A stretch of DNA of 58,085 nucleotides from Akkermansia sp. (GTDB lineage: Bacteria; Verrucomicrobiota; Verrucomicrobiia; Verrucomicrobiales; Akkermansiaceae), in the NCBI GenBank assembly GCA_017555025.1, contig JAFZHC010000031.1, forward strand, positions 1 through 58,085. Reading direction: 5' to 3'. A program made the translations under genes and the position numbers. The notes under the pieces were generated by a model. That model worked only from the letters and a program-made list of their open reading frames with translations. It had not been told where the DNA came from and searched no databases. Of the stretch, positions 52,579 to 58,085 are shown one piece after another. Position 1 is the stretch's first letter; the number at the start of each line of letters is the position of its first letter.

Positions 52579-53241
52579 ATGAAATATCCCCTTGCCCTGC
52601 TTATCCTACCCCTGCTCCTGTCGTTGTCCGGCTGTGTTTCAAGCAATCTGGGTGCAGCCTTGGACAGCGTTGGCAAAGCCGTGCCGACCATTCATAACAA
52701 TGGGTATGCCCCCATCCTCTACCGGCAGGGTAACGACTACTACATGGAATGCGAGGTGCGCTACATGCGCTACGCCCCCAACCTGATGGATTGGCACCCG
52801 GACCCCGCCTTCTGGGGGCTGAACACAAAGTACGAAGAGCCCCCTGCCTACCTCCGTACTCCGGCACCGGAGCGTTACCTGTTACACCTGAATTCCCCGA
52901 AACCCGCGCTGATAAAAGCTGCTGATTTTGACTACAAGAAAGCAAAACGCATTAAGAACGCATCGTTGCCGAAAGGTATCAATACCAATATCCCGGAGGC
53001 ACTCACTACCCTCTGGCACCTGTTAAGTGCCGACCTGTTGAAAGAACACGATTCTCCCGCAGAGCTTGCTACCTTGTCCGATAAACGCACTTTCGGTAAT
53101 TATTTAAGAGCACCGCTGGTTCCCCTCATTTCCTGGGGTGTGGATGTTCCCGTCAGCATTGCCGGCTCTATTCTCTCCCTTAGCGTGGCTGTCCCCTATG
53201 TGTTTGTAAGCATTTATATATGCGGAGAGAGGTTTTATTAA
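52579..53241 (+). CDS. Lipoprotein of the YYxE-type family found three to four times here
   Basis: 220 residues from ATG 52579, lipobox LSGC near 19. Shared features with the lipoproteins at 41063 and 17874 are a GNDYYMECEVRY strand, FDYKKAKRI, and a late hydrophobic segment (ISWGVDVPVSIAGSILSLS). The 17874 protein has the similar ILAFVAIDIPGSIVLSALSL. No recognised family; an envelope protein. Own promoter with a nearly leaderless start. Confidence 0.66.
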   Translation: MKYPLALLILPLLLSLSGCVSSNLGAALDSVGKAVPTIHNNGYAPILYRQGNDYYMECEVRYMRYAPNLMDWHPDPAFWGLNTKYEEPPAYLRTPAPERYLLHLNSPKPALIKAADFDYKKAKRIKNASLPKGINTNIPEALTTLWHLLSADLLKEHDSPAELATLSDKRTFGNYLRAPLVPLISWGVDVPVSIAGSILSLSVAVPYVFVSIYICGERFY

Positions 53242-53328
53242 GCACTTCAGCACCTCTGCAAACCAATTTACGGCAAAAAAACTTCCGAGTTAAAGCAAAC
53301 AGGGGAGAAAAAGACAATGTATTGATAG

Positions 53329-54183
53329 TCAATTCTCATTCACATTTTCTTGAGGACTTTCTGTTATACGACGGAAAATGTAGCGCCACATGAAGACCGC
53401 GACCGCAAGAGGAATCAGAGCAAAGAAGATGCGGACAATAAGCAAGTCATCCCCGGGGAAGCCGAATATGGGCAGGCCAATAAAATAGGAAACAGACGAT
53501 GTGATCAAGCCCGGCATCACCCCAATCAGCAACAAACGAAAGCAGACTCGGCGCCACCTACCCCGCGGCAAAAGCTCAGCCAACGGCCAGATGAACAAGG
53601 CATACGCGGCGACGAGTGAAACCCAGGCGAGAGCCAAGCGCCACCAGACCTCAGAATAAATAGCGACCAGAAGACCTCCGACTATCAGCATTGCAAAAAT
53701 AGCAAATCCACCACCCAGCACCAAAGCGACTCGCCCCAAAATGCGCAAGCAGAACAGTTGCGATGGAGTAGCCTCATGCGTATTGCGACGAAAACAGCAG
53801 TACAAGCCGGCAGCAACAAATGCGGCGATACTACCCCACAGAGCGCACATCACATAACAATGCACCGGCTCACCATCGCCAAAAATTGCACCATACCATT
53901 CTCCAAAGAACTCCGTCACCACGGCCAGAAGGGGGCAGGTAGCACAGACAGCCAGCGCAGCTCCCATGTGGGCACTCCAAACAGTTCGCATGCTCATCAA
54001 CCAAGGCAAGAGCAATGCCACTACTGCCGCAATGACGAAACACCACATCTGGCACCATTGCTCATCACTACCGGAAAAAGCCCCTACAATGACAGCATTG
54101 AATACAAATAGCCAAAAGACCAAGCTCCACAATGCCCCTACTGCCCACACCAGCAGCAGACTGCTATGATTACTCCGTTCCAT
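53329..54183 (-). CDS. Polytopic membrane protein, unknown function
   Basis: 284 residues with about seven to eight hydrophobic helices (near 10-35, 45-65, 72-92, 110-128, 145-172, 178-198, 212-235, 248-268). Several Trp and Cys residues lie in the first half. The ends are charged, and the C-terminus is cytoplasm-like (RRITESPQENVNEN). I do not recognise a transporter or enzyme motif. It is convergent with the 52579 lipoprotein gene; the 87 nt between them hold no clear terminator. Confidence 0.65.
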   Translation of the reverse strand: MERSNHSSLLLVWAVGALWSLVFWLFVFNAVIVGAFSGSDEQWCQMWCFVIAAVVALLLPWLMSMRTVWSAHMGAALAVCATCPLLAVVTEFFGEWYGAIFGDGEPVHCYVMCALWGSIAAFVAAGLYCCFRRNTHEATPSQLFCLRILGRVALVLGGGFAIFAMLIVGGLLVAIYSEVWWRLALAWVSLVAAYALFIWPLAELLPRGRWRRVCFRLLLIGVMPGLITSSVSYFIGLPIFGFPGDDLLIVRIFFALIPLAVAVFMWRYIFRRITESPQENVNEN

Positions 54184-54221
54184 AATAAGTTAGAGTCCAA
54201 TGAGAGGGAGCGCGTTCAAAA

Positions 54222-54575
54222 TTACACATTTTTACGCTGCACAATGCTGATATTCTTCAGCAAACTACCACGCTTTCGGGCACGAATGGCCTCCATCTGT
54301 TTAGGGCTGGGGGCACCGTTAAGGCGATGGTCCAGCTCATCGCACAATGCCCGGCGAGCGAGAAAGCGATTGATTTCGCGTTCTCGCTCACGATGGCATT
54401 TTATCACGATACCGGTGGGGCGGTGAATCAAACATACCGCGTTATTCGTCTTATTGACTTTCTGGCCGCCCTTACCGGAGCCACGCACAAACGACTCGTC
54501 CAAGTCGCGCTCGAACACCTCGAGCGCCTTCATGCGCTCGAGTAGCTCGTTGCGTTTTTGCGGTGACACAGGCAT
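54222..54575 (-). CDS. GGQ-domain release-factor-like protein
   Basis: 117 residues. The peptidyl-tRNA hydrolysis motif GSGKGGQKVNKTNNAV lies near 32-47, and the RF-1 domain continues to HREREREINRFLARRAL. A basic C-terminus follows (RARKRGSLLKNISIVQRKNV). There is no codon-recognition domain, so it resembles ribosome-rescue hydrolases (ArfB-like) or the small mitochondrial GGQ proteins rather than RF1/RF2. The tail is shorter than that of ArfB. It starts 5 nt after the uridylyltransferase stop and is co-transcribed with it. Confidence 0.83.
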   Translation of the reverse strand: MPVSPQKRNELLERMKALEVFERDLDESFVRGSGKGGQKVNKTNNAVCLIHRPTGIVIKCHREREREINRFLARRALCDELDHRLNGAPSPKQMEAIRARKRGSLLKNISIVQRKNV

Positions 54576-54580
54576 GGTAC

Positions 54581-55912
54581 TTATACCGTCACCTCACCGG
54601 TAAGAGGCTCACCGGCGGCAAAGGTATGCGAGCCGGTTACGGTAAGTTTCTTTACGTTCTTCAAACTGGGTACGCCGAGAGCCTCGAGCGAGTCCACCAG
54701 CTTGTAAAGTTTGCTATCCAGCTGAATAATGGGAGCTACACCGCCGCACTCCGGAGCCAGAGACATCAGCCCGCCGTCATCAATCACCACGGCATCCGAA
54801 CGCAGTAACAGCAAATCACTGCAGGTCTTTACCGGGAAGAAACGGCTACGCGGCACACATACGGCACGAGCCCCCGGGAAACATTGGATGGCAGCCCCCA
54901 TAGCCGTCTCCAACTGATACACCGCAGGGGTGGCAGCATCGCGCGGGTCAACCGTCTTGGTGTTGCAGATAACAGGCAGCGGCAGCACGCCCTCATGAGC
55001 CTCGAGGTAATCGCGTAGTGCATCGAGCCTTATCCAGAGATTATTAGTATTAAAGAAGCGGTGTTTGTCGATATTTTGGAAATCGTTCACATCCTCCCCC
55101 GGGCACTGGGCAATTTCACGCAGAATAGGCTGACCATCAGCCTTGCGAGTTGCCAGATGACCGCCCTTCTTATCGGCTTCGGTACGGCGCGTCACCTCCA
55201 TCACAAAAGGAGCGCCGCTCTCGGCAAACCAGCGCAGGAAGTGAGTATCCATCTGAGCGCCAAGGTTATCGGAGTTGGAAACAAAGGCATACTTCACACC
55301 GGCAGCCAGCAACTTGTCCAGCCAGCCGCTCCCAACCAAAGCAGGGTAAATATCACCATGGCCGGGCGGACACCACTCCAGCTCCGGGTTCGCCGGGTAG
55401 GTGGCAGGCTCAAGGGTGTCCGTCAGAAGCTTAGGCACGCGATTCTGAATCATCTCCACCTTTTCGGCATCAGCAAAGCCATCCTCAGCATAGCGTGACA
55501 GGTGGCTCATTGTATCATCGCTGGTTGAGAATGAGTTCATCAGCAAGAGATTAACCGGGTACCCGGCGGCAGAACGCAGGGTCTTAACCTGCCGTACAAT
55601 CAAATCCAGAAAGGTTACTCCGGGCTTAATCTCCAACAGGCTCTTGGCCTTCTGCAAGCCCATGCTGGTACCCAGACCACCATTGAGCTTAATCAGCACA
55701 GCCTGAGCCAAAAGCGAGGCGTCTGCCGCAGGTGTGGCAGCCACCAGTTCCTCCCAATCGGCCACCCCTTCGGCCGGTACAATATCCGACTCAGGAATCA
55801 GCATGCTTTGCTTACTAACCAGCACCTGCACACTATGGCGAAAGGCATTGATAGCGGCCTCGGAAAGGCCGACCGACTTCATTTTGCTTTCAATTACATC
55901 AAAGCGGCTCAT
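54581..55912 (-). CDS. UTP-glucose-1-phosphate uridylyltransferase, UGP2/UDPGP family
   Basis: 443 residues. The UDPGP signature LIKLNGGLGTSMG lies near 90, a KSLLEIKPG lysine follows, and VSNSDNLGAQ and RTEADKKGGHL appear further on. This is the eukaryote-like family, also known in Chlamydiae, and is unrelated in sequence to bacterial GalU. It makes UDP-glucose; UDP-GlcNAc pyrophosphorylase activity is less likely. I use ATG 55912 because the longer frame runs through the promoter and its inverted repeat. The GGQ protein gene follows. Confidence 0.87.
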   Translation of the reverse strand: MSRFDVIESKMKSVGLSEAAINAFRHSVQVLVSKQSMLIPESDIVPAEGVADWEELVAATPAADASLLAQAVLIKLNGGLGTSMGLQKAKSLLEIKPGVTFLDLIVRQVKTLRSAAGYPVNLLLMNSFSTSDDTMSHLSRYAEDGFADAEKVEMIQNRVPKLLTDTLEPATYPANPELEWCPPGHGDIYPALVGSGWLDKLLAAGVKYAFVSNSDNLGAQMDTHFLRWFAESGAPFVMEVTRRTEADKKGGHLATRKADGQPILREIAQCPGEDVNDFQNIDKHRFFNTNNLWIRLDALRDYLEAHEGVLPLPVICNTKTVDPRDAATPAVYQLETAMGAAIQCFPGARAVCVPRSRFFPVKTCSDLLLLRSDAVVIDDGGLMSLAPECGGVAPIIQLDSKLYKLVDSLEALGVPSLKNVKKLTVTGSHTFAAGEPLTGEVTV

Positions 55913-55918
55913 GCGCTC

Positions 55919-55947
55919 ATTATAAACAGGAGCGGCCGCACTTTCAA
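55919..55947 (-). promoter_or_regulatory. Promoter of the uridylyltransferase gene
   Basis: On the minus strand TTGAAA (55942-55947), 17 nt, perfect TATAAT (55919-55924), 6 nt to the ATG. The -35 box overlaps the arm and loop of the inverted repeat at 55932-55964. Confidence 0.75.
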
Positions 55948-55964
55948 TACCAAAGTGCGGCCGC
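55932..55964. repeat. Perfect 13-bp inverted repeat over the -35 box
   Basis: Arms 55932-55944 and 55952-55964 (GCGGCCGCACTTT and its complement) with a 7-nt loop. No T-tract on either strand, so an operator or mRNA-end structure of the upstream gene is more likely than an intrinsic terminator. Confidence 0.85.
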
Positions 55965-55988
55965 ATCCATTAAATCAAAGCCGGCATA

Positions 55989-56864
55989 TCAGAACAGGAA
56001 ATAATCCACTACGCGCAGACGGAGGACATCATAGTAGTTGGCTTCACGCACACGGTTATGTTGCCCAACCAAAGCGGGGAAAAGCCACTTAAAGGGAGCT
56101 GAGAAACGCTTTTCCAGCGCAGCCAGTTGTTCCGGGGTAGCCAACTTACGAGTGCCTACCGTAGCTTCAAAACGAACAAGGAGTGGGAGCAACTTTTCTA
56201 CTGCGGCTTCGGCCTGCTCTCTGTTGCTGATGCCGGTATAGACATCGCAGAGCTCAGAAGTCAGCTGAATCAAAGCAGCATAATCAGCCTCCATTTTTTG
56301 CGGCGTCAGTTCACTCATCTTGGTGAGATTGAACAGCCCGGCAAGCGGCAACCAATCGGCAGCCTCGCGCAACTCATCCGTTGCCAGATGCGAGCCCTCC
56401 ACAAAATAGCGAAGCCCCAGAGAATCCACCCTATATGCCTCGTACATGCATCTGAGAGCCTCCCGCACGGCATAACGAGCACGGGGAGCCAACTGCCCTT
56501 CGGCCTCCAGCTGCATGTACAGAGCAAACGCAGCGGGCGCCTTCAGCTCAAATGCTCTCTGTGCACAAGCCGCATAATTCTCTGAGGTCACGCGGTGCTG
56601 CTCCTCTTTAGCACGCACCATCTGCTCTAGCAGAACTTTTTTAATGGCCGTAGCTCGTTGCTCTCGCAGCTCAATCGGCAGAGCCTCCACTTCTTCAGTT
56701 GTGCTAATCAGGGGAAGACCATACTCAACCAGAGAGGCATAGGGTTCATTGCCGGCGATAGCCTCCAGCAGAGCCGGTGGCATTGCATTCTGCGGCTCAG
56801 CCCCCTGCACCGAGTTCAGGCAGAGAGCTAAGCAAAGGGCACCGGCTCGCAGGAGCTTACGCAT
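55989..56864 (-). CDS. Secreted helical protein of unknown function
   Basis: 291 residues with a signal peptide ending NSVQG-A. The mature part is predominantly helical and Ala/Leu/Glu-rich (for example ELREQRATAIKKVLLEQMVRAKEE), without a motif that I recognise. The start codon overlaps the tyrS stop (TGATG), so the two are coupled, although an exported protein and a tRNA synthetase have no obvious link. Confidence 0.65.
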   Translation of the reverse strand: MRKLLRAGALCLALCLNSVQGAEPQNAMPPALLEAIAGNEPYASLVEYGLPLISTTEEVEALPIELREQRATAIKKVLLEQMVRAKEEQHRVTSENYAACAQRAFELKAPAAFALYMQLEAEGQLAPRARYAVREALRCMYEAYRVDSLGLRYFVEGSHLATDELREAADWLPLAGLFNLTKMSELTPQKMEADYAALIQLTSELCDVYTGISNREQAEAAVEKLLPLLVRFEATVGTRKLATPEQLAALEKRFSAPFKWLFPALVGQHNRVREANYYDVLRLRVVDYFLF

Positions 56865-58084
56865 CAGAACTCACCCAGGTAGAACTTCTTCTTACCACGA
56901 CGAATCACGAGCACCTCGCCGCCAATGGCAAGCTCGGAAGTCACCTCAAAGGCGGGGTCCTTAACAACCTCACCATTGAGCGAAATGGCGCCGTTAGCGA
57001 TGAACTCGCGAGCCTCGCGCTTGGAGGCACATACCTTGCTATTCACCAGCACATCAACCAAGGCACCGCCGGTCAGCTTAACATGGGGTACATTGCTCAT
57101 GCCGGCCTTCACATCGGCCAAGCTCAGGCTCTTAAAGTCACCGGCAAAAAGCTTGCGGGAAATATCCACAGCCTTTTCAAACTCCTCCATACCGTGGAGG
57201 TCGGAGATAATCTCGCGAGCCAAAGCCTGCTGAGCCAATCGCTGCTCGGGGTGGGCGCTGTGCTCGGCCTCAATCTCCATAATCTGCTCGGGGGTAAGGA
57301 AAGTAAGACGCTTGAGGTAAGTGATAACCTGCGAATCCTCCGCATTGATAAGGAACTGGTAGAGCTGGTAGGCGGAAGTCTTGTTCTTGTCGAGCCACAG
57401 GGCGTTACCCTCGCTCTTACCGAACTTGTTGCCCTGGGAGTCCGTCACCAGCGGCATGGTGAGGGCGTACACCTCATCACCCGTTGTCTTGCGGATAAGT
57501 TCGATACCCGTGGTAATGTTACCCCACTGGTCGCTGCCGGCCACCTGAAGGTCCACACCTCGGTTCTCGTGCAGGTACTTAAAGTCAATGGCCTGAATCA
57601 GCATGTAAGAGAACTCGGCATAGGAAATACCGCTCTCCATCTGGCGGCGTACATGGTCCTTTGTGAGCATGTAACCCACGTTGATGTACTTACCGTAGTC
57701 ACGGAAGAAGTCGATGACGTTAAGCTGGTTAATCCAATCGTAGTTGTTCACTACTTCGAAACCGAAAATCTTTTCCACCTGAGCCTTCAGAGCCTCATAG
57801 TTGCGGAATACCTCTTCCTTCTGCTTGAGCTCACGCTCCACCGTACCACGGGGGTCGCCGATAAGGCCTGTTGCCAGACCCACCAGCAGAATGGGGGTAT
57901 GACCGGCCTGACGCAGACGTTTGGTAATGAGGAAGCTGGAATAATGGCCCAGATGCAGGCTGTCCGCCGTCGGATCTGTGCCGATGTAGAAGGTCAGCCC
58001 GCCTTTGTTGAGCTTTTCAATCAGATCGGGGCTGGAAATCTGGTTCACAAGCCCACGCCATTCGAGTTCTTCGTAAAAAGTCAT
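56864..58084 (-). CDS. tyrS: Tyrosyl-tRNA synthetase
   Basis: 406-residue class Ic synthetase. HIGH motif as HLGHYS near 44, Tyr-binding region GSDQWGNITTG, KMSKS loop as KFGKS near 227, and a C-terminal S4 domain (SKREAREFIANGAISLNGE). KFGKS identifies the TyrRS group with the short HLGH form (TyrZ-like bacterial subgroup). The gene is complete: its ATG ends one base before the window edge, so the promoter is not visible. Confidence 0.96.
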   Translation of the reverse strand: MTFYEELEWRGLVNQISSPDLIEKLNKGGLTFYIGTDPTADSLHLGHYSSFLITKRLRQAGHTPILLVGLATGLIGDPRGTVERELKQKEEVFRNYEALKAQVEKIFGFEVVNNYDWINQLNVIDFFRDYGKYINVGYMLTKDHVRRQMESGISYAEFSYMLIQAIDFKYLHENRGVDLQVAGSDQWGNITTGIELIRKTTGDEVYALTMPLVTDSQGNKFGKSEGNALWLDKNKTSAYQLYQFLINAEDSQVITYLKRLTFLTPEQIMEIEAEHSAHPEQRLAQQALAREIISDLHGMEEFEKAVDISRKLFAGDFKSLSLADVKAGMSNVPHVKLTGGALVDVLVNSKVCASKREAREFIANGAISLNGEVVKDPAFEVTSELAIGGEVLVIRRGKKKFYLGEF

Positions 58085-58085
58085 A

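Noticed and set aside
1..58085. tRNA, rRNA, CRISPR, transposon or riboswitch
   Set aside because: I looked for tRNA T-arm patterns, direct-repeat arrays, transposase motifs and large conserved leader structures and saw none. A covariance-model search was not possible.

Overview
The window looks like a chromosomal segment of a Verrucomicrobiota bacterium, most like the gut, Akkermansia-type branch. The best marker is a 51-residue small basic protein at 49348-49503, typical of the Planctomycetes-Verrucomicrobia-Chlamydiae group. Supporting signs are two bactofilin genes, a eukaryote/chlamydia-type UTP-glucose-1-phosphate uridylyltransferase, many secreted and lipoprotein genes without known family, a secreted GH20 hexosaminidase and FucO (host-glycan and fucose use), a G+C content in the mid-50s over most of the window, and very few Shine-Dalgarno sequences. 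The species cannot be fixed from the sequence alone.

Layout. (1) 1-9698, minus strand: an AT-rich operon-like block of six genes, running off the left edge. In transcription order it encodes a membrane-anchored GrpE-like protein, a C39-like papain-fold peptidase, two dynamin-like GTPases, an Hsp70 whose substrate-binding domain is replaced by a ribosomal-L7/L12-CTD-like domain plus ankyrin repeats, and a second L12-like/ankyrin protein. This is the best candidate for an undescribed system. (2) 9832-15155: patatin-like lipase, small membrane protein, a low-GC glycosyltransferase behind lepA, and a transglutaminase-like lipoprotein. (3) 15363-17858: cysS-queF-queC. (4) 17874-22606: a lineage-specific lipoprotein cluster with a fossil miaB'-'queC junction that records a tandem duplication between queC and miaB. 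(5) 22607-25286: miaB, a secreted transglutaminase-like protein and a small membrane protein. (6) 25290-29029, minus: bactofilin, zinc-ribbon bactofilin, compact UvrA paralogue. (7) 29205-41761: fucO, secreted thioredoxin, secreted ankyrin protein, tri-haem cytochrome c peroxidase, WalJ-like hydrolase, GH20 hexosaminidase, Sel1 protein, a second iron alcohol dehydrogenase, lipoprotein. (8) 41809-48503: yggL-like gene, citrate synthase, clpP-clpX-tsaD and two further genes. (9) 48659-53241: secreted Ala/Lys-rich protein, small basic protein, RsuA/RluB-type pseudouridine synthase with an Arg/Gly/Phe repeat tail, Sel1 protein, lipoprotein. (10) 53329-58084, minus: membrane protein, GGQ release-factor-like protein behind the UTP-glucose uridylyltransferase, secreted helical protein, tyrS.

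Much of the core content serves translation (LepA, CysS, TyrS, QueF/QueC, MiaB, TsaD, pseudouridine synthase, YggL-like, GGQ protein) and protein quality control (ClpP/ClpX, the Hsp70 block). A striking regulatory pattern is that many genes have a good sigma70-type promoter whose -10 box ends only 6-9 nt before the start codon, predicting leaderless or nearly leaderless mRNAs. I saw no tRNA, rRNA, CRISPR array, transposase or integrase. Function calls rest on motif recognition by eye; no database search was run.
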